Below, one piece after another: positions 1 to 9,863 of a stretch of 64,000 nucleotides of DNA. This DNA is from Tropicibacter alexandrii. GTDB lineage: Bacteria > Pseudomonadota > Alphaproteobacteria > Rhodobacterales > Rhodobacteraceae. The position numbers and the translations under genes are program-made. Location of the stretch: positions 185,114-249,113 of the forward strand of contig NZ_RCTZ02000006.1 of assembly GCF_003667315.2 (NCBI RefSeq), in the 5' to 3' direction. How positions within the stretch are numbered: position 1 is the stretch's first letter; each line of letters starts with the position of its first letter. Below the pieces are notes generated by a model. That model was not told the DNA's origin, did no database searches, and was given only the letters and a program-made list of their open reading frames with translations.

Positions 1-58
1 TGCAACAAAGTAGGGCGGGGATGAACCCCGCCCTGCCAAAAGCCGTTCAAACCCCGGA

Positions 59-712
59 TCAGAGGATCTTGATGCCTGCCGCTTCGATATCGGCGACAAA
101 CGCGGCAAGGCCTTTGTCGGTCAGCACGTGGTTCGCCATGCCCTTGATCACGGCGGGCGGGGCGGTGGCCACGTCGGCGCCGATCTTGGCGCATTCGCTC
201 ATGTGGTTGGCGGTGCGGATCGACGCGGCAAGGATCTGCGTCTCGAACCCATAATTGTCATAGATCTCGCGGATATCCGCGATCAGTTCCAGCCCGTCCA
301 CGTTCAGGTCGTCCAGACGCCCGATGAAGGGCGAGATGAAGGTTGCGCCAGCCTTGGCCGCCAGCAGCGCCTGATTGGCGCTGAAACACAGCGTCACGTT
401 GACCATCTTGCCCTCGTCCGCGAGCACCTTGCAGGCCTTCAATCCGTCCCAGGTCAGCGGCACCTTGACGGCGATGTTGTCGGCGATCTCGGCCAGCTTG
501 CGGCCCTCGGCGATCATCGTCTCGGCGTCGGTGGCGGTCACTTCGGCGGAAACCGGGCCGTCGACCAGATCACAGATTTCCTTGGTCACTTCCATGATGT
601 CGCGACCCGACTTCTTGATGAGCGAGGGGTTGGTGGTTACGCCATCCACCATGCCCAGATCGTTGAGCTCGCGGATTGCATCGATATCGGCAGTGTCGAC
701 GAAGAATTTCAT
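59..712 (-). CDS. fsa: Fructose-6-phosphate aldolase / TalC-type transaldolase
   Basis: A 217-residue cytosolic Schiff-base aldolase that moves three-carbon units between sugar phosphates. Visible are the FFVDTAD first strand of the barrel, the TTNPSL motif (residues 26-31) and VKVP with the Schiff-base lysine at 83. The length is that of the short FSA/TalC subfamily; classical transaldolases exceed 300 residues. The gene is divergent from priA, with 93 bases between the two start codons. Whether it works mainly as an aldolase or a transaldolase cannot be decided from sequence. Confidence 0.9.
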   Translation of the reverse strand: MKFFVDTADIDAIRELNDLGMVDGVTTNPSLIKKSGRDIMEVTKEICDLVDGPVSAEVTATDAETMIAEGRKLAEIADNIAVKVPLTWDGLKACKVLADEGKMVNVTLCFSANQALLAAKAGATFISPFIGRLDDLNVDGLELIADIREIYDNYGFETQILAASIRTANHMSECAKIGADVATAPPAVIKGMANHVLTDKGLAAFVADIEAAGIKIL

Positions 713-805
713 GGGGGCGGCCTCCGGGCTATCAGCTTGGCATTCGATGCGGCGTGTCTTACCTGAAAGAAGGGCCGCCCGAAAGCCCGGAGTTCAGGGG
801 CAGCG

Positions 806-2995
806 ATGCAGTCATTCTATGCACATGGGGACTTGATCGGCGTGTTGACGACGCAGCCGATCGACCGTGTGCTGGATTACAAGGCGCCCGAGGGTGGCTG
901 TTTCGAGGGCGCTTTCGTCGAGGTGCCTTTGGGGCCGCGCAAGGTGCTGGGCGTGGTCTGGGGGCCAGGGAAGGGCGATTTCGACCGGTCCAAGGTGCGC
1001 AGCGCGATCCGGGTGTTGGATGCGCCGCCCATGCGCGCGGAAATGCGCAGCTTTTTGGACAAATGCGGCGCGTATACGCTGACGCCCCCCGGTGCGATGC
1101 TGCGGCTGGCAACGCGCGCGCCGGGCTTGGGCGATCCGCCTTCGATGCGCAAGGTCTATCGCCGGGGCGAGGGCCTGCCCGACCGGATGACAGATGCGCG
1201 CCGCAGGGTGATCGACGCCTCGGAAGAGATGGGTGGGCTTGCCCTGACACTGGCGGAACTGGCCGAGGCGGCCGGGGTGACGACATCCGTGGTCAAGGGC
1301 CTGCTGGCCTCCGGCGCGATTCGCGAAGAAGAGTCCACGCGCGACACGCCCTTTCCGCTGCTCGACCCCGAATACGGCGCAAAGGACCTGACAGAGGATC
1401 AAGCGGCCGCCTCCGAGGTGTTGCGCGCGGGCCAGCGCGCCGGTGACTACGAAACCGTCCTGCTGAAGGGCGTGACCGGCTCGGGCAAGACCGAAGTCTA
1501 TCTCGAAGCCGTGGCCGAAGCGCTCCGCCAAGGGCGGCAGGCGCTGGTCCTGCTGCCGGAAATCGCCCTGTCCGGAGAATTCCTGCTGCGGCTGGAGGCG
1601 CGGTTCGGCGCGCGCCCCGCCGAGTGGCATTCCGGCGTCACCATGACCGAACGCCGCCGCGTCTGGCGCATGGTGGCCGAGGGCCACGCGCAGGTCGTCG
1701 TCGGCGCACGCTCCGCGTTGTTTCTGCCGTTCCAGCGGCTGGGCTTGATCGTTGTCGATGAGGAACACGATACCAGCTACAAACAGGAAGAGGGCGTGAT
1801 GTATAACGCCCGCGACATGGCCGTGCTGCGCGCGTCGATCCTTGGCGCGCAGGTGGTGCTGGCCACCGCCACGCCCAGCCTTGAAAGCTGGGCCAATGCC
1901 GAGGCGGGCAAGTATAAACGTCTGACCCTGACCAGCCGCTATGGCCCCGCGATCCTGCCCGAGATGCGTACCATCGATATGCGGCGCGAGGACCTGCCCG
2001 CCTCGCGCTGGATTTCGCCTACGCTGCGCCGCGCCGTCATGGCGCGGATGGAGAAGGGCGAGCAGGCTTTGCTGTTCCTCAACCGGCGGGGCTATGCGCC
2101 GGTCACGGTCTGCCGGGCCTGCGGCCAGCAGATCGGCTGTGACCACTGCGACGCGCGCATGGTCGAGCACCGTTTCCTCAAACGGCTGGTCTGTCACCAA
2201 TGTGGTGAGAGCAAACCGATCCCCACCGTCTGCCCGCATTGCGAAGCCGAGGACAAGCTGGCTCCGGTTGGCCCCGGTGTCGAACGCCTTGCCGAAGAGG
2301 CGGCCAGCCTGTTCGAGGGCGCGCGGATCGCCGTGCTGTCTTCGGACCTCTACGGCACGGCGCGCGAACTCAAGGCGCAGATCGAGGCGATTGCGCAGGG
2401 CGGGGCCGATATCATCATCGGCACGCAACTGGTGGCCAAGGGACACAACTTTCCCAAGCTCACTTTGGTGGGCGTGATCGACGCGGATCTGGGCCTGCAA
2501 GGCACCGACCTGCGCGCGGCAGAGCGGACCTTTCAATTGATGCGGCAGGTCGCCGGGCGCGCGGGGCGGGCGGACAAGCCGGGGCAGGCCTTGTTGCAGA
2601 CATTCCAGCCCGAACACCCGGTGCTCCGCGCCATCCTGTCGGGCGATGAAGAGGCCTTCTGGTCGGTCGAGGCGGATGAGCGTCGCGTGGCCGGCATGCC
2701 GCCCTATGGCCGGCTGGCGGGGATCATCCTGTCGGGCGAGGACGTGCAGAAGGTCTTTGACCTTGGCAATGTGCTGGCGAAGAAGGACGTGCCGCTGCGC
2801 CGCATCGGCGCGGTGGTCTATGGCCCGGCACCGGCCCCGATCGCCCGGGTGCGCGGGCGCCACCGGGTGCGGCTGCTGGTGCGCGCCGACAAGGGCGCAC
2901 CGCTGCAAGCGGCGCTGGCCGAGTGGGCAGGGCAGGTCCGGCTGACCGGCGATCTGCGCTTGCAGATCGACATCGACCCGCAAAGCTTCTTTTGA
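806..2995 (+). CDS. priA: Primosomal replication restart helicase PriA
   Basis: PriA (729 aa), the superfamily 2 DNA helicase that recognises stalled forks and reloads DnaB. After an N-terminal 3'-end-binding domain come Walker A (GVTGSGKTE, about residue 222), the DEEH box (VVDEEHD, about 315), and the cysteine-rich zinc module between about residues 435 and 480 (CRACGQQIGCDHC, CHQCGE, CPHCEAE). Full length for the family. The start MQSFYAHGDL agrees with a conventional PriA N-terminus. It stands alone on the plus strand and is followed by a dispersed repeat. Confidence 0.95.
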   Translation: MQSFYAHGDLIGVLTTQPIDRVLDYKAPEGGCFEGAFVEVPLGPRKVLGVVWGPGKGDFDRSKVRSAIRVLDAPPMRAEMRSFLDKCGAYTLTPPGAMLRLATRAPGLGDPPSMRKVYRRGEGLPDRMTDARRRVIDASEEMGGLALTLAELAEAAGVTTSVVKGLLASGAIREEESTRDTPFPLLDPEYGAKDLTEDQAAASEVLRAGQRAGDYETVLLKGVTGSGKTEVYLEAVAEALRQGRQALVLLPEIALSGEFLLRLEARFGARPAEWHSGVTMTERRRVWRMVAEGHAQVVVGARSALFLPFQRLGLIVVDEEHDTSYKQEEGVMYNARDMAVLRASILGAQVVLATATPSLESWANAEAGKYKRLTLTSRYGPAILPEMRTIDMRREDLPASRWISPTLRRAVMARMEKGEQALLFLNRRGYAPVTVCRACGQQIGCDHCDARMVEHRFLKRLVCHQCGESKPIPTVCPHCEAEDKLAPVGPGVERLAEEAASLFEGARIAVLSSDLYGTARELKAQIEAIAQGGADIIIGTQLVAKGHNFPKLTLVGVIDADLGLQGTDLRAAERTFQLMRQVAGRAGRADKPGQALLQTFQPEHPVLRAILSGDEEAFWSVEADERRVAGMPPYGRLAGIILSGEDVQKVFDLGNVLAKKDVPLRRIGAVVYGPAPAPIARVRGRHRVRLLVRADKGAPLQAALAEWAGQVRLTGDLRLQIDIDPQSFF

Positions 2996-3016
2996 CGGGC
3001 AAAAGGGGCTCTGCAC

Positions 3017-3061
3017 CTCGGCCTGCGGCCTCACCCCGAGGTATTTGTGGACCAAAGAAGC
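3017..3061 (+). repeat. Dispersed GGTATTT...AAAGAAG element, divergent copy
   Basis: The 3' end of the priA-S49 gap carries ACCCCGAGGTATTTG followed by GGACCAAAGAAG. This is a diverged copy of the element seen more clearly at 12143, 42894 and 47873, and in inverted orientation inside xdhB at 36948. It is preceded by a short CGGCCTGCGGCC hairpin, a layout shared with the 47,873 copy. Confidence 0.5.
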
Positions 3062-3147
3062 CCTGACGCCGGGTTTGTAGGTCACGGTGCGGCGCAATTT
3101 CGGCGTTTGGCTTGTTTGTCCGTTGGGGCGCCTCTACATGCAGGCAC

Positions 3148-3942
3148 ATGAAACGCTGGATCCCTTTCCTGAAAAGCGGCCCCCGGGTGCATGTGGTGCG
3201 CCTGCAAGGGGCCATCGGTGCGCCGGGGCGCAGTTCCATGAGCGACCGGTCCGTGGCGCCGATGCTGGAAAAGGCGTTCAAGGGCAAACCGGATGCCGTC
3301 GCGCTGGAGATCAACTCGCCCGGCGGCTCGCCGGTGCAGTCCTCCCTGATCGGCGCGCGCATCCGACGGCTGGCCGAAGAGAAGGACGTGCCGGTTTACG
3401 CATTCTGCGAGGATGTGGCGGCGTCTGGCGGGTACTGGATCGCGTCGGCGGCGGATGAGATCTGGGGCGATGCGTCCAGTATCCTTGGGTCCATCGGGGT
3501 GATTTCCTCGGGCTTTGGCGCGCATGTGCTGCTGCAACGGCAGGGGATCGAGCGGCGGGTACACACGGCGGGCAAGTCGAAAAGCATGCTCGACCCGTTC
3601 CGCCCCGAGACCGAAGAGGACGTGGCGCGGCTGAACCGCCTGCTGGAACAGCTGCACGCGACCTTCATCGCGCAAATCAAGGCGCGGCGTGGCGACAAGC
3701 TGGCGGATGACCCCGACCTGTTCACCGGCGAGGTCTGGATCGGGCAATCGGCGGTCGATGTCGGGCTGGCCGATGGTGTGGGCCATCTGGTGCCGATGAT
3801 GAAGAAGCGATTTGGCGACAAGGTCAGCTTCCGCCGCTTCGAGGCAAAGAAGCCGCTGCTGCCACGGCTGGGCATGCAGGCGGTGCAGGGGGCGTTGGGC
3901 GAGATCGAGGAACGCGCGGAATTCGCGCGGTTCGGGCTCTGA
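3148..3942 (+). CDS. S49 family signal-peptide-peptidase-like protease (SppA/SohB type)
   Basis: A 264-residue S49 serine protease. Family members use a Ser-Lys dyad to degrade signal peptides or membrane-protein fragments. The serine lies in AASGGYW (Ser93) and the general-base lysine in GKSKSM (Lys145); the 52-residue spacing matches that of single-domain SppA enzymes. The substrate-groove motif EINSPGGSP is at about residues 54-62. I chose ATG 3148 because the open frame upstream has no family-like sequence. There is no strong N-terminal membrane helix, so it may be cytosolic or associated through partners. It heads a run of four closely spaced plus-strand genes. Confidence 0.85.
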   Translation: MKRWIPFLKSGPRVHVVRLQGAIGAPGRSSMSDRSVAPMLEKAFKGKPDAVALEINSPGGSPVQSSLIGARIRRLAEEKDVPVYAFCEDVAASGGYWIASAADEIWGDASSILGSIGVISSGFGAHVLLQRQGIERRVHTAGKSKSMLDPFRPETEEDVARLNRLLEQLHATFIAQIKARRGDKLADDPDLFTGEVWIGQSAVDVGLADGVGHLVPMMKKRFGDKVSFRRFEAKKPLLPRLGMQAVQGALGEIEERAEFARFGL

Positions 3943-3943
3943 C

Positions 3944-4132
3944 GTGATTGCAAAGATCGTCTTCATTTTTCTCGCGGTCATCGCGGTGCTGGGCATGTTC
4001 GGCAAGTGGCGCATGCCCGGCAAGGACGCGCTGAACGCAATGAAGCGCAAGACGCTGGATGCGCGCAAATGCCCGAAATGCGGGCGCTATTCGATTGGCA
4101 AAGGGCCGTGTGACTGCGGCAAGAGGGGCTAG
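3944..4132 (+). CDS. Small membrane-anchored zinc-ribbon protein
   Basis: A 62-residue protein with a GTG start one base after the S49 protease stop and ending two bases before the antiporter start, so it is very likely translationally coupled. Residues 2-20 form one hydrophobic helix (IAKIVFIFLAVIAVLGMF). A short basic stretch follows, then a C-terminal ribbon CPKCGRYSIGKGPCDCG with four cysteines (43, 46, 56, 58) suited to binding one zinc. I do not recognise a named family. The order protease, zinc-ribbon protein, antiporter suggests a membrane role, but that is inference. Confidence 0.75.
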   Translation: MIAKIVFIFLAVIAVLGMFGKWRMPGKDALNAMKRKTLDARKCPKCGRYSIGKGPCDCGKRG

Positions 4133-4134
4133 GA

Positions 4135-5082
4135 ATGGTCTTTGTCTACGCGGTGATCGGTCTGCTGATCCTGCTTCTGGCGGGGGATGCGCTGGTGAAG
4201 GGCGCGGTGAACCTGTCGCTGCGCGTCGGTATTCCGGCGCTGATCGTCAGCCTGACGATCGTGGCCTTTGGCACATCCGCCCCGGAGCTTCTGATCTCGG
4301 TCAAGGCGGCGACGGAGGGCGTGCCGGGCATCGCGCTGGGCAACGTGGTGGGGTCGAACACCGCCAACGTCCTGCTGGTGCTGGGCATCCCGGCGCTGAT
4401 CACCGTCATGCACACCAGCACCTGCGACACCCGCAAGAGCTATGCCCAGATGATCGTCGGCACGCTGCTGTTCATCGTGCTGGCCTTTCGGGGCGTCTTT
4501 GACTGGATGGCGGGGCTTGTTCTGCTGGCGGCGCTGTCGTGGATCCTGTTCACCCAGCTGCGCGAGGCGCTGGCGCACCGGCGCGCGGGCAAGGCCGATG
4601 CCGAGTTGGAAGAGCCCGAAGGCGCCGACCCGGACATGCCGTGGTGGAAGATCATCCTGTTTCTCGCGCTGGGTCTCATCGGCCTGCCGCTGGGCGCCGA
4701 TCTGCTGGTCGACAGCGCACGCGAGATCGCGCTGATGTATGGTGTGCCGGACACGGTGATCGGCCTGACGCTGGTGGCGGTGGGCACCTCGCTGCCGGAA
4801 CTGGCGACGACGGTCATGGCGGCGCTGCGCAAGCAGGCGGATGTGGCCATCGGCAACGTGATCGGCTCGAACACCTTCAACCTTCTGGCGATCATCGGCA
4901 TTGCGTCGCTGATCGCACCGATGCCGGTCGACCCGGAATTCCTTGAATTCGACCTGTGGGTCATGCTGGGCGCATCGCTGATCCTGATCCCCTTCGTCTA
5001 TTTCGGGCGCGATCTGGGTCGCGTCTGGGGCGCGCTCTTGTCGACGCTTTATGTGGGCTATGTGATCCTCGTATTGATCTAG
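4135..5082 (+). CDS. Calcium/sodium antiporter (CaCA family, YrbG-like)
   Basis: An inner-membrane cation/Ca2+ antiporter of 315 residues with about ten predicted helices. The two inverted alpha repeats are clear: GTSAPELLIS with GNVVGSNTANVLLVLG in the first half, and GTSLPELATT with GNVIGSNTFNLLAIIG in the second. A hydrophilic acidic loop (ADAELEEPEGADPD) lies between the halves. Length and layout match bacterial YrbG. The gene starts two bases after the zinc-ribbon gene and is followed 10 bases later by the SDR gene. The transported ion cannot be read from sequence. Confidence 0.9.
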   Translation: MVFVYAVIGLLILLLAGDALVKGAVNLSLRVGIPALIVSLTIVAFGTSAPELLISVKAATEGVPGIALGNVVGSNTANVLLVLGIPALITVMHTSTCDTRKSYAQMIVGTLLFIVLAFRGVFDWMAGLVLLAALSWILFTQLREALAHRRAGKADAELEEPEGADPDMPWWKIILFLALGLIGLPLGADLLVDSAREIALMYGVPDTVIGLTLVAVGTSLPELATTVMAALRKQADVAIGNVIGSNTFNLLAIIGIASLIAPMPVDPEFLEFDLWVMLGASLILIPFVYFGRDLGRVWGALLSTLYVGYVILVLI

Positions 5083-5092
5083 GAGAGGTTGC

Positions 5093-5881
5093 ATGAGCGA
5101 GGCAAAGAGGGCGCTGGTCACCGGCGGCGGCAAGCGATTGGGGCGGGCCATGGCCTTGGCCTTGGCCGAGGACGGCTATGACGTGGCGGTGCATTACGGC
5201 AGCTCGGTTTCCGAGGCGCGCGACACCGCTGGCGAGATCGCCATGCTGGGGCGGCAGGCGGTGACCGTGCAGGCCGACCTGCTGGACGAGGCACAGGTCG
5301 AGGCCTTGCTGCCCGCCGCGTCCGAGGCGCTGGGCGGCCCGATCCATGTGCTGATCAACAATGCGTCGATCTTTGAACACGATACGCTTGCATCGGCCAC
5401 GCGAGAGGGCTGGGACCGGCATATCGAAAGCAATCTGCGCGCGCCTTTCGTGTTGACGCAGGCCTTGGCGGAGCAGATCCCCGAGCCTGCGCGGGACGCG
5501 CGCGGCGAGCCTGTGGCGCAGGGGCTGGTGGTCAACATGATCGACCAGCGGGTGCGCAAGCTGACGCCGGAATTCATGACCTACACGATTGCCAAGATGG
5601 GGCTTTGGGCCTTTACCCAGACGGCTGCGATGGCGCTGGCGCCGCGCGTTCGGGTCAACGGGATCGGTCCCGGCCCGACGCTGCGCGGCGGCCGCCAGAG
5701 CGAGGAACAATTCGCCCGCCAGCGCGCGGCGACGGTGCTGGAACGCGGGGCCAATCCGGATGATATCTGCGCCGCCCTGCGCTATTTCCTTGGCGCCCCG
5801 GCGATCACCGGCCAGCTGCTTTGTGTCGATGGCGGACAGCACCTGAACTGGCAGACGCCGGACGTGGTGGACGTGGAATGA
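5093..5881 (+). CDS. Pteridine-reductase-like short-chain dehydrogenase
   Basis: An NADPH-type SDR of 262 residues. The dinucleotide motif is TGGGKRLG (residues 10-17); NNAS follows at 89-92 and the catalytic pair is YTIAK (Tyr164, Lys168). Instead of the usual catalytic serine there is an aspartate, Asp151, 13 residues before the tyrosine. That is the Asp-Tyr-Lys arrangement of pteridine reductase PTR1, so the likely substrate is a pterin or dihydrofolate. RVNGIGPGPT (about residues 186-195) and the C-terminal CVDGGQHL are also typical of the group. It is the last gene of the priA-side operon. Confidence 0.85.
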   Translation: MSEAKRALVTGGGKRLGRAMALALAEDGYDVAVHYGSSVSEARDTAGEIAMLGRQAVTVQADLLDEAQVEALLPAASEALGGPIHVLINNASIFEHDTLASATREGWDRHIESNLRAPFVLTQALAEQIPEPARDARGEPVAQGLVVNMIDQRVRKLTPEFMTYTIAKMGLWAFTQTAAMALAPRVRVNGIGPGPTLRGGRQSEEQFARQRAATVLERGANPDDICAALRYFLGAPAITGQLLCVDGGQHLNWQTPDVVDVE

Positions 5882-6189
5882 TGCGGGGGCGGCGCAAGTT
5901 TTGCACCGGTCACGAAGTCTTAACAAACCCGTTACAAATTTGCTAAGAAAGCCAAGGGTTTGCACTTCGCGTGATTTTTTCATTAATGTAATCAGGTGCT
6001 TATAGGATTGCCCAAAAATTGTGCAATCCGGCGAAGTGGCGAAAACTTAAGGAAAAAAACCGGATGCCAAGAATGTACCTACAGACTTATCCACAGAAAG
6101 CGTGGATGTAATCCCGCTTGATCCCGGCGCTGCTGCATTGCAGCCAAACACGGGAATCGGACACTGACGCAAGGTAAGGGAATACCGCG
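5882..6189. other. AT-rich 308 bp gap with a DnaA box and nested inverted repeats
   Basis: This gap contains no gene I can support but is markedly AT-rich for the window, with runs such as GATTTTTTCATTAATG and AAGGAAAAAAACC. It holds a perfect DnaA box TTATCCACA at 6087-6095. An 8 bp inverted repeat, CACTTCGC (5963-5970) and GCGAAGTG (6031-6038), encloses a second one, GGATTGC/GCAATCC (6005-6011, 6023-6029). A GAATC methylation-type site lies near 6153. It could be a replication-linked element, an unannotated small RNA, or the long leader of uvrC. Confidence 0.55.
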
Positions 6190-8058
6190 ATGACAGAGGT
6201 GGACAGCACCCAGCCGCAGCCCAAGGGGCACGAGGTCATCCAGTCTTATTTGCGCCTGCTGGACAGCTCTCCGGGGGTGTACCGGATGCTCGATGAGCAG
6301 AGCCGCGTCCTGTATGTGGGCAAGGCGCGCAACCTGCGCGCGCGGGTGTCGAATTATGCCCGGCCCACGGGCCATTCCCGGCGGATCGAGCGGATGATTT
6401 CCGAGACTGCCAGCATGATGTTCCTGACCACCCGGACGGAGACCGAGGCGCTGTTGCTGGAACAGAACCTCATCAAGCAGCTCAAGCCCAAGTTCAACGT
6501 GCTCTTGCGCGACGACAAGTCGTTCCCGAACATCCTTGTCACCGATCACGACTTTCCGATGATCACCAAGCATCGTGGCGCGAAGAAGGACAAGGGCAGC
6601 TATTACGGCCCCTTCGCCAGCGCCGGTGCGGTCAATCGCGTGCTCAACCAGTTGCAAAAGGCGTTTCTGCTGCGCAACTGCTCCGACAGCCAGTTCGAGA
6701 CGCGCACGCGCCCCTGCCTGCAATACCAGATCAAGCGCTGCACTGCGCCCTGTGTGGGCAAGATCACCCCGCAGGACTACGCGCGCAGCGTGGCCGATGC
6801 CAAACGCTATCTTTCGGGCAAATCGACGGAAATTCAGGCCAAGCTGAAGGACCAGATGGTCGAGGCCTCCGAGGCGATGGAGTTCGAGCGCGCCGCCGCC
6901 CTGCGCGACCGCATCCGCGCCCTGACACAGGTGCAGACGGCGCAAGGCATCAACCCGCAGACCACCGCCGAGGCCGACGTGATCGCGCTGCATATGGAAA
7001 GCGGGCAGGCTTGCGTTCAGGTCTTCTTCATCCGGGCGAACCAGAACTGGGGGAACCGCGATTTCTATCCGCGCGTGGCCGAGGATGTGGGCGCGCCCGA
7101 GGTGATGGAGGCCTTCCTCGGCCAGTTCTACGACCAAAAGGACCCGGCGCGGCTGTTGCTGCTGTCCCACGGTATCGAGGATGAGGACCTGATGGTGCAG
7201 GCCCTGTCCGACAAGCTGGGCCGCAAGGTCGAGATCAACGTGCCCCAGCGTGGCGAAAAGGCCGAGCTGGTGGATGGGGCCCTGCGCAACGCCAAGGAAA
7301 GCCTCGCGCGCAAGATGTCGGAAAGCGCGACACAGGCGAAACTGCTGCGCGGTGTGGCCGAGGCGTTCGGGCTGGACAATCCGCCCCAGCGGATCGAGGT
7401 CTACGACAACTCGCATATACAAGGCACCAATGCCGTTGGCGCGATGATCGTCGCGGGGCCCGAGGGCTTCATGAAGAACCAGTACCGCAAATACAACATT
7501 CAGGGCGACGACCTGACCCCCGGCGACGATTTCGGCATGATGAAAGAGGTGCTGAACCGCCGCTTCAAGCGCCTGCTGAAAGAGGACCCGGACCGCGACA
7601 AGGGGCTGTGGCCCGACCTGTTGTTGATCGACGGCGGCGCGGGGCAGGTCAGCGCGGTTGCCGAGATCATGCGCGAGCATGGCGTCACGGACGTGCCGAT
7701 GATCGGCGTCGCCAAGGGCGTGGACCGCGACCACGGCAAGGAGGAATTCCACCGTCTGGGCGAGCGCCCCTTTGCCCTGCGGCGCGGCGATCCGGTGCTG
7801 TATTTCGTGCAACGCCTGCGCGACGAGGCGCACAGGTTCGCCATCGGCACCCACCGGGCGAAACGCGCAAAATCCCAGATGGCCAACCCCTTGGACGAGA
7901 TCAGCGGCGTCGGCGCCTCGCGCAAACGCGCGCTGCTGGCCCATTTCGGCTCGGCCAAGGCGGTCAGCCGCGCCAACCTGTCCGACCTGACGGCGGTCGA
8001 GGGCGTGTCAGAGGCGCTGGCCGAACGCATCTACGCGCATTTCCACGAAAAGGGCTAA
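6190..8058 (+). CDS. uvrC: UvrABC excinuclease subunit C
   Basis: The nuclease subunit of nucleotide excision repair (622 aa), which makes both incisions around a lesion. Domains in order: GIY-YIG endonuclease (SPGVYRML...VLYVGKA, from about residue 30), UVR motif for UvrB binding (about 215-250), RNase H-like endonuclease with YDNSHIQG (about 404) and [10 protein letters not shown], and a C-terminal double helix-hairpin-helix ([13 protein letters not shown]...[12 protein letters not shown]). Full length. It begins after a long AT-rich leader and overlaps the convergent sulfotransferase by four bases. Confidence 0.96.
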   Translation: MTEVDSTQPQPKGHEVIQSYLRLLDSSPGVYRMLDEQSRVLYVGKARNLRARVSNYARPTGHSRRIERMISETASMMFLTTRTETEALLLEQNLIKQLKPKFNVLLRDDKSFPNILVTDHDFPMITKHRGAKKDKGSYYGPFASAGAVNRVLNQLQKAFLLRNCSDSQFETRTRPCLQYQIKRCTAPCVGKITPQDYARSVADAKRYLSGKSTEIQAKLKDQMVEASEAMEFERAAALRDRIRALTQVQTAQGINPQTTAEADVIALHMESGQACVQVFFIRANQNWGNRDFYPRVAEDVGAPEVMEAFLGQFYDQKDPARLLLLSHGIEDEDLMVQALSDKLGRKVEINVPQRGEKAELVDGALRNAKESLARKMSESATQAKLLRGVAEAFGLDNPPQRIEVYDNSHIQGTNAVGAMIVAGPEGFMKNQYRKYNIQGDDLTPGDDFGMMKEVLNRRFKRLLKEDPDRDKGLWPDLLLIDGGAGQVSAVAEIMREHGVTDVPMIGVAKGVDRDHGKEEFHRLGERPFALRRGDPVLYFVQRLRDEAHRFAIGTHRAKRAKSQMANPLDEISGVGASRKRALLAHFGSAKAVSRANLSDLTAVEGVSEALAERIYAHFHEKG

Positions 8059-8936
8059 GGCGCGCCAGCGCTGCCGAATTCCAGCCAGACGCGGTCCGCT
8101 TGGGTCAGTTCTGCATTCATCATCGTGTCATAGGCGGCCACCTCCGCCTGTGTCAGCACATCGTGCCATTGCCCGCAGGTGCCGCGGTGAAAGAAGTCGC
8201 TCTCCGAGGCAAACGCACCCTTGCGCGCGGCGGGCACATAGCGGTCCGCATGCGCCTTCATGTTGTCGAAGGTCGCGGCCTGCACAAGCTGCGCCATGAG
8301 GTCGTCGGGATGGGTGATGCCCATGATCCGGGCGACACGCGCCACCGCGCCGGGCAGGTCGCGCAACATGTCGGCATAGTGGAACAGGTGCACGTTGGGC
8401 CGGTCCGCCAAGGCCTTGGCGGCTTGATAATGGCGCAGGATATGGGCGAGGGGCGCAAGGTCGCCGTCGAACCCTTCGGGGCCACCGTCCAGAAAATGGC
8501 GGAAGGTGGCGCCGTTGGGGTCGTCCTCGGGATACCACGCCTTGAAGACCGGCATCGGCACGATCCGGGTGTGGTTGCGAAAGGAAAAATGGACGTCCAG
8601 CGGATGGCGGAAGACGCAGATGTACTGCGCCTGATCGTGAACGGGCAGGCCGTCCATGGGCGTGTGGCTCTTCATGCTGCGACGGTCGCTGCGGGCGTCG
8701 AGCCCTTTGGCGAGGTCGTCGACCGCGCGCAGGCGGATGTCGACCCAAGGCATGTTCTGCGCCAGTTGCGGATCGACCTCCGGATTGCCGGACAGCAGCA
8801 GCGCGATGATCGTCTGCATCCACGTGGTGCCGCTTTTCGGCGGGGTCGCGACGATCACGTCATCGGGTCGGATCGCCACCCTGTCCCACCGCCGGTTGTC
8901 GGTCAGCGGACCGAGATAGAGCTTGCGCTGCGTCAT
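8055..8936 (-). CDS. Sulfotransferase domain protein
   Basis: A PAPS-dependent sulfotransferase of 293 residues. The 5'-phosphosulfate loop PPKSGTTW is at residues 32-39, and the 3'-phosphate-binding segment [11 protein letters not shown] (about 114-124) follows at the usual distance. This is the layout of cytosolic-type Sulfotransfer_1 enzymes. The acceptor is unknown; small alcohols, sugars and lipids are all possible. I chose the ATG at 8936 because the upstream frame is proline-rich and not conserved in character. The gene converges on uvrC and has no co-directional partner. Confidence 0.85.
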   Translation of the reverse strand: MTQRKLYLGPLTDNRRWDRVAIRPDDVIVATPPKSGTTWMQTIIALLLSGNPEVDPQLAQNMPWVDIRLRAVDDLAKGLDARSDRRSMKSHTPMDGLPVHDQAQYICVFRHPLDVHFSFRNHTRIVPMPVFKAWYPEDDPNGATFRHFLDGGPEGFDGDLAPLAHILRHYQAAKALADRPNVHLFHYADMLRDLPGAVARVARIMGITHPDDLMAQLVQAATFDNMKAHADRYVPAARKGAFASESDFFHRGTCGQWHDVLTQAEVAAYDTMMNAELTQADRVWLEFGSAGAP

Positions 8937-9090
8937 GCCGGGCGTCTCCTCGTGTGGCGTGCAGGATGTGGGCCGCAGCCATCCTAGCAGGCCCCGGCGA
9001 AACACCAACCCGCCGCATGTGTTGTGCGGCGCCGTTGAAACCTGCCGGGCCGCTCTACCTTTGAGGGGCATCGTTCAGACAGGGAGGCAT

Positions 9091-9849
9091 ATGATGATCC
9101 GGACGACCATGACTGCCGCGGTACTTGCACTGGCCTTTGGGCAATCGGTTTCAGCCGAGTTGATGGGCCAGTCGTTCGAATACGAGGTCGATGGCACGAC
9201 CTTTCAGGGCTATGTCGCCCGCAACACCGACCTGCCCGAAACCAAGGGCACGGTGCTGATCGTCCATGATTGGGACGGGCTGACCGAATACGAGGAAAAG
9301 CGCGCCGACATGCTGGCGGCGCTGGGCTATACGGCGGTGGCCATCGATGTCTATGGCAAGGACAACCGCCCCACCAACATGGATGAGAACCGGGCCCGGT
9401 CGGGCGAGCTATATGGCGACCGCGAGATGTTCCGCGCGCGCCTGTCGGGCTCGCTGGAGGCCGCACGCGGCCTCGATGGTGTGACGGATGACGTGGTGCT
9501 GATGGGCTATTGCTTTGGCGGGGCTGCGGCGCTCGAGGCGGCGCGCTCGGGCATGGAGATCGACGGGTTCGTGTCTTTCCACGGCGGGTTGCCGACGCCG
9601 GAGGGGCAGGATTACAGCGCAACGGCTGCGCCGGTTCTGCTGCTGCATGGCACCGCCGATCCGGTGTCCGGTCCGGCGGATCTGGCGCAGATCGTCGGCG
9701 AGATGTTGGAGGCCGGGGTCGAACATGACGCCCAATTGTATGGCGGGGCGCGGCATTCGTTTACCGTCTGGGGGTCGCGCGACTACGATCTGGCGGCAGA
9801 TCAGGCCAGCTGGGACGCGCTGCTGAGCTTCCTCGACGACCGGCTCTGA
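9091..9849 (+). CDS. Secreted dienelactone hydrolase family protein
   Basis: An alpha/beta hydrolase of 252 residues. The dienelactone-hydrolase triad is complete: Cys141 in GYCFGG, Asp190 in GTADPVSG and His222 in ARHSFT. The N-terminus (MMIRTTMTAAVLALAFGQSVSA) is a signal peptide, so the protein is probably periplasmic, unlike classical cytosolic ClcD. A strong AGGGAGG ribosome site at 9081-9087 supports ATG 9091. The substrate is probably an ester or lactone but cannot be named. The gene stands alone and ends just before a TTCGAA palindrome. Confidence 0.88.
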   Translation: MMIRTTMTAAVLALAFGQSVSAELMGQSFEYEVDGTTFQGYVARNTDLPETKGTVLIVHDWDGLTEYEEKRADMLAALGYTAVAIDVYGKDNRPTNMDENRARSGELYGDREMFRARLSGSLEAARGLDGVTDDVVLMGYCFGGAAALEAARSGMEIDGFVSFHGGLPTPEGQDYSATAAPVLLLHGTADPVSGPADLAQIVGEMLEAGVEHDAQLYGGARHSFTVWGSRDYDLAADQASWDALLSFLDDRL

Positions 9850-9863
9850 CGCGGGACGGGCGC

